Source: an uncultured Burkholderiales bacterium (GTDB taxonomy: Bacteria > Pseudomonadota > Gammaproteobacteria > Burkholderiales > Burkholderiaceae_D). From it: a DNA stretch of 35,801 nucleotides. Of the stretch, positions 15,566 to 25,012 are shown one piece after another. The DNA lies in the NCBI GenBank assembly GCA_903836575.1, contig CAILRJ010000091.1, positions 1-35,801 on the forward strand. The letters run 5' to 3'. The notes under the pieces are model-generated. The model worked only from the letters and a program-made list of their open reading frames with translations, made no database searches and had not been told where the DNA came from. The position numbers were made by a program, and so were the translations under genes. Numbering within the stretch: the stretch's first letter is position 1; every line of letters starts with the position of its first letter.

Positions 15566-16255
15566 ATGCACCTCGACCAGCCCTTGTCCGACAAAGAGTT
15601 TGACGAACTCGACAAATTTCTGCTTTCCGACCGCTGCGCCGAAGACTGCATGACGATGGACTCGCTGCACGGTTATTTCACTGCCATCGTGATCGGTCCG
15701 GAACTGGTGCCACTGGCCGAATGGCTGCCACCGATCTGGGGCGAGTCCGACGAAACCGGCCCGGACTTCAAGAACCCGAAAGAATTCGACCACATTGTCG
15801 GCCTGATTTCGCGCTTCATGAACGAAGTCGCAATCACCTTCGAAGTCGCGCCGAAGGAGTTCGAGCCACTATTTTGCGAGTTCGAATTCGAAGGCAAGCA
15901 ATTGCTCGATGGCGAAGCCTGGGCCTGGGGCTTCTGGGAAGGCACGCAATTGCGCGCCGATGCCTGGGCGCCGATCTGGACGTCGAACCTGGCCGACATC
16001 ATGCGCCCGATCTATCTGCTGGGTGCCGAAGAGATCGAGGAGAGCGAAATGGAGTTGGTCGACACGCCGCAGAAGGCGCACAAGATGACCATCGAAATCG
16101 AATCGGCGATCCCGCATATCCTCAAATACTGGGCGCCGATCCGTACCTCCGGCGTTGAAACCGTTACGCGTGAGTCGCCCAAAATCGGCCGCAACGATGA
16201 CTGCTCATGCGGCAGCGGCAAGAAGTTCAAGAAGTGCTGCGGCGCTGAAGGATAA
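15566..16255 (+). CDS. UPF0149/YecA-family protein with C-terminal SEC-C zinc motif
   Basis: This 229-aa protein has an N-terminal UPF0149 (YecA/YgfB) helical domain ([50 protein letters not shown]). A C-terminal SEC-C motif, [18 protein letters not shown], should bind zinc as in the SecA tail. YecA-type proteins are associated with SecA and ribosomes, but the exact role is unclear. The start has GGAG seven bases upstream. It is followed by a hairpin with a T-rich tract and then mntH, so it is probably a single-gene unit. Confidence 0.9.
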   Translation: MHLDQPLSDKEFDELDKFLLSDRCAEDCMTMDSLHGYFTAIVIGPELVPLAEWLPPIWGESDETGPDFKNPKEFDHIVGLISRFMNEVAITFEVAPKEFEPLFCEFEFEGKQLLDGEAWAWGFWEGTQLRADAWAPIWTSNLADIMRPIYLLGAEEIEESEMELVDTPQKAHKMTIEIESAIPHILKYWAPIRTSGVETVTRESPKIGRNDDCSCGSGKKFKKCCGAEG

Positions 16256-16262
16256 AACAAAC

Positions 16263-16299
16263 GGCGGCCGTCCTGCGGTCGCCTTGCTGCTTCTTTTTT
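16263..16299 (+). terminator. Probable terminator after the SEC-C protein gene
   Basis: GGCGGCCG and CGGTCGCC form an 8-bp stem with one G-U pair and a 5-nt loop. A T-rich stretch ending in six T follows seven bases later. The offset makes it imperfect. Confidence 0.5.
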
Positions 16300-16384
16300 C
16301 GTAGCCCAAAGAGGTCAATGGCGACCTGCACAACCCCAGCCTGATGCAGTCCATCGCATCAACAATTAACCATGACCCGCTCTT

Positions 16385-17707
16385 ATGTTCCACCTACCCA
16401 AAACCGCCACCGCTCCATTTTGCCCGTCCGAAGTCGCCGGCACGGTCTTCGTCGCCAACACTGACTCGTTCTGGAAAAAAATCTCCCGCTTCGCCGGTCC
16501 CGGCCTGCTAATCTCGGTCGGTTACATGGACCCCGGCAACTGGGCCACCGCCATCAACGCCGGTTCGGTGTATGGCTACAGCCTGCTGTTCGTGGTGGTG
16601 CTGTCGAGCCTGGCCGCGATCGTGCTGCAATGCCTGAGCCTGCGACTGGGCATTGCCAGCGGCAAGGACCTGGCGGTGCTGTGCCGCGAGCATTATTCGC
16701 CGCCGGTTGCCTTCGTGCTGTGGATACTGGCCGAAATCGCCATCATCGCCTGTGATCTGGCCGAAGTACTGGGTTGTGCGCTGGCATTCAAACTGCTGAT
16801 CAACGTCTCGTTGCCGGTGGGTGTGTTGCTGACCGCCTTTGACACCTTGCTCATCCTCGGCCTCAAGGGCCAGGGATTCCGCAAGGTCGAAGCCATCGTG
16901 CTGGCACTGATCCTGACGATCGCCGGCTGCCTGTTCACCCAGCTGGTGTTCATCAATCCCGACTGGCAAGCGGTGCTGCATGGTGCAATCCCGTCGATCG
17001 ATGCGCTGTCCACCCGCGATGCGCTGTATCTGGCCATCGGCATCCTCGGCGCTACCGTGATGCCGCATAACCTGTATCTGCACTCGTCAATCGTGCAGAC
17101 ACGGCGTGTCGCCAAGGACGAGCAGAGCCGGCGCGAAGCGATCCGCTTCGCCAGTCTCGACACGGTCGTGTCACTGATGCTGGCGTTGCTGGTCAACGGG
17201 GCGATTCTGGTGCTGGCCGCAGCGGCCTTCCATGCCACCGGCAATACCTCGGTGACCGAAATCGACCAGGCCTATCACCTGCTCGATCCGATTGCCGGCA
17301 CGGCAGCGGCCGGCATCCTGTTCGGACTGGGTTTGCTGGCTGCGGGTCAAAGTTCGACCTTCACCGGCACCATCGCCGGGCAGGTCATCATGGAAGGATT
17401 CCTGAAACTCAAGATCGCTTGCTGGAAACGGCGCGTCATCACCCGTGCGCTGGCGCTGGTACCGGCTTTTGTTGGCGTAATCGTGCTGGGCGAAAACTCG
17501 GTCGGGCGCTTGCTCGTGCTCAGTCAGGTGGTGCTCAGCATGCAACTGCCGTTTGTCATGTATCCGCTGCTGCGGCTCACCGGCCGGGTCGATGTGATGG
17601 GCGGATTCGTCAATGCGGCATGGTTGAAGGTACTGGCGTGGTCGCTGTTTGCGGTAATCTCGGCGGCCAATGTATGGCTGGTATTGCAGGCGTTCGGGCT
17701 GGGCTAA
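16385..17707 (+). CDS. mntH: Nramp-family Mn(II)/Fe(II) transporter
   Basis: This 440-aa inner-membrane transporter has about 11 hydrophobic segments. The metal-site motif DPGNWATAIN in the first helix and MPHNLYLHSSIVQTR in the sixth are diagnostic of proton-coupled Nramp transporters. GLLAAGQSSTFTGTIAGQVIMEGF is the conserved transport signature loop. Substrate is expected to be Mn(II) and other divalent metals. The ribosome binding site is weak. No MntR or Fur box is obvious in the 129-bp upstream gap. It ends convergent with the thiolase gene over a strong hairpin. Confidence 0.94.
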   Translation: MFHLPKTATAPFCPSEVAGTVFVANTDSFWKKISRFAGPGLLISVGYMDPGNWATAINAGSVYGYSLLFVVVLSSLAAIVLQCLSLRLGIASGKDLAVLCREHYSPPVAFVLWILAEIAIIACDLAEVLGCALAFKLLINVSLPVGVLLTAFDTLLILGLKGQGFRKVEAIVLALILTIAGCLFTQLVFINPDWQAVLHGAIPSIDALSTRDALYLAIGILGATVMPHNLYLHSSIVQTRRVAKDEQSRREAIRFASLDTVVSLMLALLVNGAILVLAAAAFHATGNTSVTEIDQAYHLLDPIAGTAAAGILFGLGLLAAGQSSTFTGTIAGQVIMEGFLKLKIACWKRRVITRALALVPAFVGVIVLGENSVGRLLVLSQVVLSMQLPFVMYPLLRLTGRVDVMGGFVNAAWLKVLAWSLFAVISAANVWLVLQAFGLG

Positions 17708-17725
17708 AAAGCGACCGACAGCGCT

Positions 17726-17749
17726 CCGCAGCGTGAGGCAACGCTGCGG
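17726..17749. terminator. Bidirectional hairpin between mntH and the thiolase gene
   Basis: CCGCAGCGT and ACGCTGCGG form a perfect 9-bp stem with a 6-nt loop, in the 54-bp gap between two convergent genes. There is no T tract on either side, so termination may be Rho-assisted. Confidence 0.55.
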
Positions 17750-17761
17750 TCCGTCCCTGCG

Positions 17762-18967
17762 TCAAACCCGTTCGATGATCAGCGCAATGCCCTGCCCGAC
17801 ACCGATGCACATCGTGCACAGCGCAAACCTGCCCTGAGTCTGATGCAACTGGTTGATCGCCGTGGTCACCAGTCGCGCACCGGACGCGCCCAGCGGATGA
17901 CCCAGCGCAATCGCGCCGCCATTCGGATTAACGCGCGGGTCGTCGTCCTGCAAACCGAGGTCGCGCAATACCGCCAGTCCCTGTGCGGCAAACGCTTCAT
18001 TCAATTCGATCACATCCATTTGATCCATTGTCATGCCGGCCTGCACCAGCACCTTGCGCGTGGCCGGTGCCGGGCCGATACCCATGATGCGCGGTGGCAC
18101 ACCCGCGGTCGCCATTGCAATCACGCGGGCTTTCGGCACCAGGCCATTTTTGAGCGCAGTGCGCTCATCCGCCAGCAACAACGCGCACGCGCCATCGTTG
18201 ATACCGGAAGCATTGCCGGCGGTGACGGTGCCGTCAGGACGGACAATCGGTTTGAGCCTGGCCAGCGCTTCGGCAGTGGTGGCGCGCGGATGTTCATCTT
18301 GCGTGATGATCAGCGGCTCGCCATTTTTTTGGGCCAGCGTGACGGGCGTGATTTCCGCATCAAAAAATCCGGAGAACTGCGCCGCCAGTGCCTTGCGCTG
18401 CGAGTTGAGCGCCATGCGGTCTTGCGCCGCGCGGTCGATGCCGAATTCGGTCGCGACGTTTTCGGCGGTCTCGGGCATCGAATCGACACCGTACTGGGTC
18501 TTCATCAGTTTGTTGATGAAGCGCCAGCCAATGGTGGTGTCGAATAGTTGGGTGTCGCGGGCAAAAGCACTACCTGCCTTGCCCATCACGAACGGTGCCC
18601 GGCTCATCGATTCGACGCCGCCGGCGATCATCATGCTGGCATCGCCGGAGCGGATCGCACGGGCTGCCGACCCGATCGCATCGAGACCTGATCCGCACAA
18701 ACGGTTGATGGTGGCACCCGAAACGCCGACCGGCAGGCCCGCCAGCAGCGATGCCATGCGTGCGACGTTACGGTTATCTTCGCCGGCCTGGTTGGCACAA
18801 CCCAATAGCACGTCATTGACTTGCTCCCAATCGACCGACGGGTTGCGCACCATCAGTGCCGCCAGTGGAATGGCGCCGAGGTCATCGGTACGGATTGCCG
18901 AGAGGCCGCCGCCGTAGCGGCCGAAGGGGGTGCGAATGGCATCGCAGATAAAGGCTTGAGTGAACAT
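17762..18967 (-). CDS. 3-oxoadipyl-CoA thiolase (PcaF/PaaJ type)
   Basis: This is a 401-aa thiolase, started at the ATG at 18967 with AAGGAG five bases upstream; the ORF track extends it 126 bp too far. Catalytic residues are the nucleophilic cysteine in NRLCGSGLDAI, the histidine in IALGHPLGASGARL and the cysteine in CTMCIGVGQG. Features such as AFICDAIRTPFGRYGG, DDDPRVNPNGGAIALG and MGKAGSAFARD match 3-oxoadipyl-CoA thiolases, which cleave 3-oxoadipyl-CoA to succinyl-CoA and acetyl-CoA in aromatic or phenylacetate breakdown. No other pca or paa genes are here, so an acetyl-CoA acetyltransferase role is also possible. Confidence 0.88.
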   Translation of the reverse strand: MFTQAFICDAIRTPFGRYGGGLSAIRTDDLGAIPLAALMVRNPSVDWEQVNDVLLGCANQAGEDNRNVARMASLLAGLPVGVSGATINRLCGSGLDAIGSAARAIRSGDASMMIAGGVESMSRAPFVMGKAGSAFARDTQLFDTTIGWRFINKLMKTQYGVDSMPETAENVATEFGIDRAAQDRMALNSQRKALAAQFSGFFDAEITPVTLAQKNGEPLIITQDEHPRATTAEALARLKPIVRPDGTVTAGNASGINDGACALLLADERTALKNGLVPKARVIAMATAGVPPRIMGIGPAPATRKVLVQAGMTMDQMDVIELNEAFAAQGLAVLRDLGLQDDDPRVNPNGGAIALGHPLGASGARLVTTAINQLHQTQGRFALCTMCIGVGQGIALIIERV

Positions 18968-19071
18968 GATTCTCCTTACTGAAAAATCGTCAATCGGGTG
19001 CACTTGCCATGCGGCGACAGGAAGCCCGGAGTTGCATTGCCAATGAGGCCGGCAGGCGTTGTGCTTCAATT

Positions 19072-19118
19072 TTCGAGGTGCTCTTGCGGGCACAACAGCG
19101 TGCCCACGCTACCTCGAA
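19072..19118 (-). repeat. Nested hairpin between orn and the thiolase gene
   Basis: Outer arms TTCGAGGT and ACCTCGAA (8 bp, perfect) enclose inner arms GGGCAC and GTGCCC (6 bp). It begins 11 bp after the orn stop when read on the minus strand. It is probably the orn terminator, although no T tract follows. Confidence 0.5.
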
Positions 19119-19128
19119 TTAATTGACT

Positions 19129-19731
19129 TTACACCTTGATGAAATGCTCGCGGTAGTAGCGCAGCTCTTCGATCGATTCAATGATGTCAGCCAGTGCCGT
19201 GTGTTTCTGGTGTTTTTTGAAGCCGCTGGCCAGTTCCGGCTTCCAGCGCTTGCACAGTTCCTTGAGCGTCGAGACATCCAGATTGCGATAGTGGAAGAAC
19301 GCTTCCAGCTTCGGCATCCCGCGCGCCATGAAGCGCCGGTCCTGGCAAATCGAATTACCGCACATCGGTGATTTACCGGCAGGTACAAAATCTTTCAGGA
19401 AGGTAATCAGCGCCGCTTCCGCTTCGGCTTCCGTCACCGTCGAGGCTTTGACCCGCTCGATCAGGCCCGAGCGTCCATGAGTGCCCTTGTTCCAGGCATC
19501 CATGCCATCGAGCGCCGCATCGGATTGATGAATCGCAAACACCGGCCCCTGGCCCAGAATGTTCAGGTCGGAGTCAGTCACGACGACGGCGACTTCGATG
19601 ATGCGATCGTTTTCCGGATCCAGGCCGGTCATTTCCATGTCGAGCCAGACCAGGTTGAATTCATTGGTGCGCAATGGCGCTGCTGCCGGTGCTGCATCCT
19701 GTGCAGTTTGCGGCTCAGTCGGTTGTGACAT
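19129..19731 (-). CDS. orn: Oligoribonuclease
   Basis: This is a 200-aa DEDDh 3'-5' exoribonuclease. The start at 19731 has AAGGGA seven bases upstream. It has an N-terminal extension of about 25 residues (Ala/Pro/Gln-rich) before the conserved [18 protein letters not shown] (DxE). Later motifs are [35 protein letters not shown] and the HTALADI region carrying the catalytic His and Asp. Orn degrades RNA dinucleotides, including pGpG left by EAL-type c-di-GMP hydrolysis, so it completes the turnover started by the two EAL proteins in this window. It is divergent from the M48 protease gene across 56 bp. Confidence 0.96.
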   Translation of the reverse strand: MSQPTEPQTAQDAAPAAAPLRTNEFNLVWLDMEMTGLDPENDRIIEVAVVVTDSDLNILGQGPVFAIHQSDAALDGMDAWNKGTHGRSGLIERVKASTVTEAEAEAALITFLKDFVPAGKSPMCGNSICQDRRFMARGMPKLEAFFHYRNLDVSTLKELCKRWKPELASGFKKHQKHTALADIIESIEELRYYREHFIKV

Positions 19732-19787
19732 AATCGATTCCCTTCGCGTTGGCATTTTTCAGCGGGTCATTTTCTCACAGGAAAAGC

Positions 19788-21053
19788 ATGGGCTCATTCG
19801 GGTTTTCAATTTTGTTTGTCAGTGTTTTGCTGATTACAGTCGCACTGCGTTTCTGGCTCGCGACCCGCCAGATCAGGCATATCGTTCGCCACCGCAACAC
19901 GGTGCCGGAGCAGTTCGCCTCCAGCATCTCGCTGGCCTCGCACCAGAAAGCGGCTGACTACACGATCGCCAAGACACGTTTCGGCCTGCTGACATTACTG
20001 GTCAGTAGTTCAGTACTGGTCTGCTTCACCCTGATGGGCGGACTGCAATTATTATCCGTGCTGATGGTGCAGGCAACCGGTCCGGGCATGCTTTACCAGA
20101 TCGCCCTGCTGGCGGCCTTCGTGCTCATTAGCGGCCTGATCGATCTGCCGTTCGATTACTACAAAAAATTTGTCATCGAGCAGCGCTTCGGCTTCAACAA
20201 GATGACACCCGGGCTGTTCTTTACCGACATGGTCAAAGGCCTGTTGCTCGGTGCGGCCATCGGCTTGCCGCTGGTCTGGGTGATCCTGACGCTGATGGAG
20301 CAATCCGGCGCGCTGTGGTGGCTCTATGCCTGGCTGGTCTGGAGCGGTTTTCAATTGCTGATGCTGGTGCTGTTTCCGACCGTCATTGCACCGCTGTTCA
20401 ACAAGTTCACGCCACTGGCCGACGAGAGCCTGAAGGTACGCATCGAAGGCTTGATGCAGCGTGTCGGCTTTGCTTCGCAAGGCTTGTTCGTGATGGATGG
20501 CTCGAAGCGCAGCGCCCACGGCAATGCCTATTTTTCGGGCTTTGGCGCGGCCAAGCGCATCGTTTTTTTCGACACCTTGCTGTCGCGTCTGGCCCCAGCC
20601 GAAATCGAAGCGGTGCTGGCCCATGAACTGGGCCACTTCAAGCTCAAGCACATCGTCAAGCGCATCGTGATGATGTTCGCGCTATCGCTGGCGTTCCTGG
20701 CCCTGCTTGGCTATCTGAAAAATCAGGTCTGGTTCTACAACGGACTGGGCGTTGAACCGAGCCTGTTCATGAGTAATGATGCGATGGCGCTGATTCTGTT
20801 CATGCTGGTGCTGCCGGTATTCACGTTCGTGTTCGGACCGCTGACCTCGATCAGTTCACGCAAGCACGAGTTCGAAGCCGATGCCTTTGCCGCCACCCAT
20901 GCCGACGCCCGCGACCTGGTGTCGGCGCTGGTCAAACTGTATGAAGACAATGCCTCGACGCTGACACCGGACCCGCTGCATTCGGCTTTTTATGACTCCC
21001 ATCCCTCGGCCACCATGCGCATCAACAAGCTGCTGGCCGCTCCAACAAGGTGA
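19788..21053 (+). CDS. M48-family integral membrane zinc metalloprotease (Ste24/CaaX protease-like)
   Basis: This is a 421-aa membrane protease. The start at 19788 has AGGAAA close upstream and begins at the first hydrophobic segment (SFGFSILFVSVLLITVAL). The N-terminal half is the M48_N domain with several membrane segments (SSVLVCFTLMGGLQLLSVL, GLIDLPFDYYKKFVIEQRFG). The catalytic motif VLAHELGHFKLKH supplies the zinc-binding histidines and catalytic Glu, and EFEADAFAA the third ligand. Bacterial homologues are thought to act in membrane protein quality control. The gene order with phhB and rsgA, eight bases or fewer apart, suggests one operon. Confidence 0.93.
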   Translation: MGSFGFSILFVSVLLITVALRFWLATRQIRHIVRHRNTVPEQFASSISLASHQKAADYTIAKTRFGLLTLLVSSSVLVCFTLMGGLQLLSVLMVQATGPGMLYQIALLAAFVLISGLIDLPFDYYKKFVIEQRFGFNKMTPGLFFTDMVKGLLLGAAIGLPLVWVILTLMEQSGALWWLYAWLVWSGFQLLMLVLFPTVIAPLFNKFTPLADESLKVRIEGLMQRVGFASQGLFVMDGSKRSAHGNAYFSGFGAAKRIVFFDTLLSRLAPAEIEAVLAHELGHFKLKHIVKRIVMMFALSLAFLALLGYLKNQVWFYNGLGVEPSLFMSNDAMALILFMLVLPVFTFVFGPLTSISSRKHEFEADAFAATHADARDLVSALVKLYEDNASTLTPDPLHSAFYDSHPSATMRINKLLAAPTR

Positions 21054-21058
21054 ATTCC

Positions 21059-21406
21059 ATGACTCTGACTGACCTGCTTGAAAAAAAATGCCTGGCTGAC
21101 GTAACGGCTTTGTCTACCGTCGAGGTCACTTCCCTGCTCGCCCTGCTCGACAACTGGCACCTCGCCGATGGCAAGATCGTGCGCGCGTTCGACTGCAAGA
21201 ATTACTACGACACGCTGTCCTTCATCAATGCCATCGCCTACGTGATCCATGCCGAAAACCATCATCCGGAACTGGTCGTGACCTACAACCGCTGTATCGT
21301 CAAATTTGATACCCATTCGGTCAATGATGGCCGCGGCGGTCTGTCGGTCAACGACTTCGTTTGTGCTGCCAAGATCGATACGATCTTCCAGCAGTCGTTT
21401 TCCTGA
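21059..21406 (+). CDS. phhB: Pterin-4a-carbinolamine dehydratase
   Basis: This is a 115-aa PCD/DCoH protein. I prefer the ATG at 21059, with AAGGTGA just upstream, to the GTG at 21050 that overlaps the protease stop. The active-site motif is AENHHPELVVTYNRC, followed by the conserved GGLSVNDFVCAAKID end. It dehydrates 4a-hydroxytetrahydrobiopterin after phenylalanine hydroxylase and so recycles the pterin cofactor. No phenylalanine hydroxylase gene is in the window. It is three bases from rsgA and probably translationally linked. Confidence 0.93.
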   Translation: MTLTDLLEKKCLADVTALSTVEVTSLLALLDNWHLADGKIVRAFDCKNYYDTLSFINAIAYVIHAENHHPELVVTYNRCIVKFDTHSVNDGRGGLSVNDFVCAAKIDTIFQQSFS

Positions 21407-21409
21407 CCG

Positions 21410-22315
21410 ATGGCCAAGTTGCCTGAATTGATTGATGCCACCATCATTGCGGCCCATGGCCGCCATTATCTGGCGCATGCCGATGGGCTCAAGCTGCAAT
21501 GCGTGACCCGCGGCAAGAAAAGCGATGTCGCCGTTGGCGATATTGTGCGCGTGGCACTGACCTCGCCCAACCAGGGCGTGATCGAATCGATCACCGAACG
21601 CAGCTCGCTGCTGTACCGCTCCGACCAATACAAGTCCAAGCTACTGGCAGCCAATGTCACGCAACTGTTCATCGTGGTGGCAACCGAGCCGGGCTTCTCG
21701 GATGATCTGGTGTCGCGTTCGCTGGTCGCCGCCGAAGCGGCGGGCATACAGGCACACTTGATCCTCAACAAGATCGACGTTACCGAATCGCTGCCAAAAA
21801 CCCGTACCCGGCTGGCGCAATATGCGCGGCTCGGCTATCCGGTCCATGAAGTCTCGGCACGCGCCGCACCGGACGCCGCAGTAGCCACGCTGGCACCGCT
21901 GCTGCAGGGGCAATCGACGATTCTGATCGGCCAGTCCGGCATGGGCAAGTCGTCACTGATCAATCTGCTGGTGCCGGACGCCGACATCGCGGTGCGCGAG
22001 ATCTCGGCCGCGCTCGATACCGGCAAGCACACGACAACCTTCACCCGGCTCTACAACATCGGGGATACGTCGACTGCCATCATTGATTCACCGGGCTTTC
22101 AGGAATTCGGTTTGTATCATCTGTCAGAAGGAATGCTGGAGCGGGCGTTTCCGGAATTCGAACCGCTGCTGGGCAAATGCAAGTACTACAACTGCCATCA
22201 CCTGAGCGAGCCCAGCTGTACGGTATTGGCGGCGCTGGCGGCGGGCGAGATTTTGCCGTATCGGCATGCGCTGTATGTACAGTTGCTGCATGAGTCGTCG
22301 CAGAAATTGTATTAG
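21410..22315 (+). CDS. rsgA: Ribosome small subunit-dependent GTPase A
   Basis: This is a 301-aa circularly permuted GTPase that helps mature the 30S subunit. The motif order is diagnostic: G4 (LILNKIDV, about residue 120) comes before G1 ([10 protein letters not shown], about 175) and G3 (DSPGFQEFG, about 228). The N-terminal OB-fold includes [17 protein letters not shown], and the C-terminal zinc-binding part is [14 protein letters not shown]. It is last in the plus-strand group with the M48 protease and phhB. A structured non-coding region follows. Confidence 0.95.
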   Translation: MAKLPELIDATIIAAHGRHYLAHADGLKLQCVTRGKKSDVAVGDIVRVALTSPNQGVIESITERSSLLYRSDQYKSKLLAANVTQLFIVVATEPGFSDDLVSRSLVAAEAAGIQAHLILNKIDVTESLPKTRTRLAQYARLGYPVHEVSARAAPDAAVATLAPLLQGQSTILIGQSGMGKSSLINLLVPDADIAVREISAALDTGKHTTTFTRLYNIGDTSTAIIDSPGFQEFGLYHLSEGMLERAFPEFEPLLGKCKYYNCHHLSEPSCTVLAALAAGEILPYRHALYVQLLHESSQKLY

Positions 22316-22344
22316 CGCGATCAGTTGCCGCAGGCAGTACATCA

Positions 22345-22499
22345 GGTGCAATGCCCTTCGGTTATTGCACCCGACGACCGCACGGCAGTCGTCGGGGTTG
22401 ATGTTGATGTTGACCTGTTCCGCAGTCGCAAACCCCCATCGTTAGCAATCAGGGTCAGCGTTTTTTTTCGCAGGCTTCATCGCGAAAATTACTCTGACC
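22345..22499 (+). ncRNA. Candidate structured RNA: three consecutive hairpins
   Basis: Hairpin 1: GGTGCAAT/ATTGCACC (22345-22371), 8-bp perfect stem, loop containing TTCG. Hairpin 2: CGACGAC/GTCGTCG (22372-22394), which can grow to 9 bp only by opening the base of hairpin 1. Hairpin 3: TTTTCGC/GCGAAAA (22465-22488) nested in GGTCAG/CTGACC (22453-22499). Hairpins 1 and 2 could be the rsgA terminator, but neither has a T tract. Expression and strand are unknown. Confidence 0.4.
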
Positions 22500-22678
22500 T
22501 TGATTGCGGATCCGGAGCGCTTGCCATCCAGTTTCCGTGCCGGGGTTGCGGATGCTGCTGCTGCTCCGTCATGACCAAACCGCCTGTATCAGCGCACCTT
22601 CAACAGACCCGGCACCAACGACAATCCGCCTCAACCGCCCAGCCTCCATCGAAACGGCTTTTCCCCCACCCTATCCTT

Positions 22679-22684
22679 TATAAT
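22679..22684 (+). promoter_or_regulatory. -10 box (TATAAT) for argF
   Basis: A consensus TATAAT lies 51 bp upstream of the argF start. The -35 region is poor (GGCTTT at 17-bp spacing), so activator input or another promoter is possible. No arginine-repressor box is evident. Confidence 0.5.
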
Positions 22685-22734
22685 TACCGATTCCATTTTC
22701 GGCAACCGGCAGCGTTCCATCGTCGTTTTAAACT

Positions 22735-23646
22735 ATGACTATCAAACATTTCCTGCAGTTTTCCGACCTCACTCTCTCCGAGTTCGAATACCTGATCGAG
22801 CGCACCCGCTTCATCAAGCACAAGTTCAAAAAATACGAGCCGTACCATCCGCTGCTGGATCGCACGCTGGTGATGGTCTTCGAAAAAAATTCGACACGGA
22901 CCCGCCTGTCCTTCGAAGCCGGCATGCACCAGCTCGGTGGCGCGGCGATTTATCTGAACACGCGTGACAGCCAGCTCGGTCGCGGCGAACCGGTCGAAGA
23001 TGCGGCGCAAGTGATGTCGCGCATGTGCGATGTGATCATGGTGCGCACCTTCGGCCAGGACATCATCGAACGCTTTGCGGCCAATTCACGCGTGCCGGTC
23101 ATCAACGGCCTGACCAATGAGTACCATCCGTGCCAGGTACTGGCTGATGTGTTTACATTCATCGAACAGCGCGGCTCGATTGCCGGCAAGACCGTGGCCT
23201 GGGTCGGCGACGCCAACAACATGCTGTATTCGTGGTTGCAGGCGGCCGAGGTATTTGGCTTTCATGTCAATGTCTCGACCCCGGCCGGCTACGACATCGA
23301 TCCTGCATTGGTCAACGACACCAACACCCACTACACGTTGTTCGCCAAGCCGGCGGATGCCTGCGATGGCGCGCATCTGGTGACGACCGATGTCTGGACC
23401 AGCATGGGTTACGAAGATGAGAATAACGCGCGCCTGAAAGCCTTCGATGGCTGGATCGTCGACGCCGCCAAGATGCAGCGCGCCCAACCCGACGCGCTGT
23501 TCATGCATTGTCTGCCCGCGCATCGCGGCGAAGAAGTCAGCGCCGAGGTCATCGACGGCCCGCAATCGGTGGTCTGGGACGAAGCCGAAAACCGCTTGCA
23601 TGTGCAAAAGGCCTTGCTCGAATACCTGGTGCTCGGACGGGTTTGA
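22735..23646 (+). CDS. argF: Ornithine carbamoyltransferase
   Basis: This 303-aa enzyme joins carbamoyl phosphate and ornithine to form citrulline in arginine synthesis. The carbamoyl phosphate site is FEKNSTRTRLSFE (about residues 45-57), then the HPCQVLAD loop (about 130) and the ornithine-binding MHCLPAHRGEEV near residue 260. The length is typical. The ribosome binding site is weak. It is followed after 58 bp by argG, which uses its product. Confidence 0.96.
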   Translation: MTIKHFLQFSDLTLSEFEYLIERTRFIKHKFKKYEPYHPLLDRTLVMVFEKNSTRTRLSFEAGMHQLGGAAIYLNTRDSQLGRGEPVEDAAQVMSRMCDVIMVRTFGQDIIERFAANSRVPVINGLTNEYHPCQVLADVFTFIEQRGSIAGKTVAWVGDANNMLYSWLQAAEVFGFHVNVSTPAGYDIDPALVNDTNTHYTLFAKPADACDGAHLVTTDVWTSMGYEDENNARLKAFDGWIVDAAKMQRAQPDALFMHCLPAHRGEEVSAEVIDGPQSVVWDEAENRLHVQKALLEYLVLGRV

Positions 23647-23704
23647 ATCCTTGCCGGGCAAGTAGTGTGCGACATCGAATAATTATTGATTGAAGGAACA
23701 TAAA

Positions 23705-24937
23705 ATGAGCGATATCAAGAAAGTCGTCCTGGCCTACTCCGGTGGCCTGGATACCTCGGTCATTCTGAAATGGCTGCAAGATAACTACCAGTGCGAAATC
23801 GTCACCTTCACGGCCGACCTCGGTCAGGGCGAAGAACTCGAACCGGCGCGCCAGAAGGCACTCAAGTTCGGCATCAAACCCGAGAACATCCACATCGATG
23901 ACGTGCGCGAAGAATTCGTGCGCGACTTCGTGTTCCCGATGTTCCGTGCCAATACCGTTTATGAAGGCGAATATCTGCTCGGCACGTCGATCGCGCGTCC
24001 GCTGATCGCCAAGCGCCTGATCGAAATCGCCCGCGAAAGCGGCGCCGATACGATCTCGCACGGTGCTACCGGCAAGGGCAATGACCAGGTCCGCTTCGAA
24101 CTCGGCGCGTATGCACTGATGCCGAATGTGAAGATCATCGCGCCATGGCGCGAATGGGATTTGCTGTCACGCGAGAAGTTGCTGAAGTACGCCGAAGACG
24201 CCGGTATCGCCGTCGACATGAAACACAAGAATGGCGGCGCACCGTACTCGATGGACGCCAATCTGCTGCACATCAGCTTTGAAGGCCGTCACCTCGAAAA
24301 CCCGAGCGCCGAAGCCGAAGAAGCGATGTGGCGCTGGACCGTCAGCCCGGAAGCGGCACCGGACCAACCCGAATACCTCGACGTCGAATACGAAAAAGGC
24401 GACATCGTTGCGCTCAACGGCGTGCGCATGACGCCTGCCGTCGTGCTGACCGAACTCAACCGCGTCGGCGGCAAGCACGGCATCGGCCGTCTTGATCTGG
24501 TCGAGAACCGCTACGTCGGCATGAAGTCACGCGGCTGTTACGAAACCCCGGGCGGCACCATCATGCTGCGCGCGCACCGTGCGATCGAATCGATCACGCT
24601 GGACCGCGAAGTCGCGCATCTGAAAGATGACCTGATGCCGCGTTACGCCTCGATGATTTATAACGGTTACTGGTGGTCGCCCGAGCGCATCGCGCTGCAA
24701 ACGCTGATCGACCATACGCAGCAATGCGTCAATGGCTGGGTCCGCCTGAAGCTCTACAAAGGCAATGTCATCGTGGTCGCGCGCGACTCCAAGACCGACT
24801 CGCTGTTCGACATGAAAATCTCGACCTTCGACGAAGACGATGGTGCCTACAACCAGGCCGATGCCGGTGGTTTCATCAAGCTCAACGCCTTGCGCATGCG
24901 CATCGCGGCGATTGCCCGCGAAAAACGCGGATCGTAA
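23705..24937 (+). CDS. argG: Argininosuccinate synthase
   Basis: This is a 410-aa ATP-dependent enzyme that condenses citrulline with aspartate. The ATG at 23705, with AAGGAA seven bases upstream, is preferred to the TTG at 23690. The PP-loop ATPase motif is [18 protein letters not shown] at the N-terminus. Citrulline/aspartate-binding regions include [15 protein letters not shown] (about 120), APWREWDL and [12 protein letters not shown]. It acts directly after ArgF and probably shares its transcript, which ends at the strong terminator just downstream. Confidence 0.97.
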   Translation: MSDIKKVVLAYSGGLDTSVILKWLQDNYQCEIVTFTADLGQGEELEPARQKALKFGIKPENIHIDDVREEFVRDFVFPMFRANTVYEGEYLLGTSIARPLIAKRLIEIARESGADTISHGATGKGNDQVRFELGAYALMPNVKIIAPWREWDLLSREKLLKYAEDAGIAVDMKHKNGGAPYSMDANLLHISFEGRHLENPSAEAEEAMWRWTVSPEAAPDQPEYLDVEYEKGDIVALNGVRMTPAVVLTELNRVGGKHGIGRLDLVENRYVGMKSRGCYETPGGTIMLRAHRAIESITLDREVAHLKDDLMPRYASMIYNGYWWSPERIALQTLIDHTQQCVNGWVRLKLYKGNVIVVARDSKTDSLFDMKISTFDEDDGAYNQADAGGFIKLNALRMRIAAIAREKRGS

Positions 24938-24950
24938 AAAAGCCCGTCAT

Positions 24951-24980
24951 AACAAGCGGCCTGCGGGCCGCTTGTTTTTT
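24951..24980 (+). terminator. Strong Rho-independent terminator after argG
   Basis: AACAAGCGGC and GCCGCTTGTT form a perfect 10-bp stem with a 6-nt loop, followed by a run of T, 13 bp after the argG stop. Confidence 0.92.
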
Positions 24981-25012
24981 ATCTGCATCATCTGCACTTT
25001 GAAAGCGCCATC

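Larger units (their letters stand above)
22316..22734 (+). other. 419-bp intergenic region with hairpin cluster, rsgA to argF
   Basis: The only long ORF (22325-22738) has a cysteine run and low-complexity composition and is not credible. The left half holds three hairpins, annotated separately. The right half has two TTGCGGAT direct repeats near 22504 and 22547 and ends in a TATAAT promoter element before argF. Confidence 0.5.

Noticed and set aside
22325-22738. 137-aa ORF between rsgA and argF
   Set aside because: It has a cysteine run and low-complexity composition, no ribosome binding site, and runs through hairpins and the argF promoter into argF.
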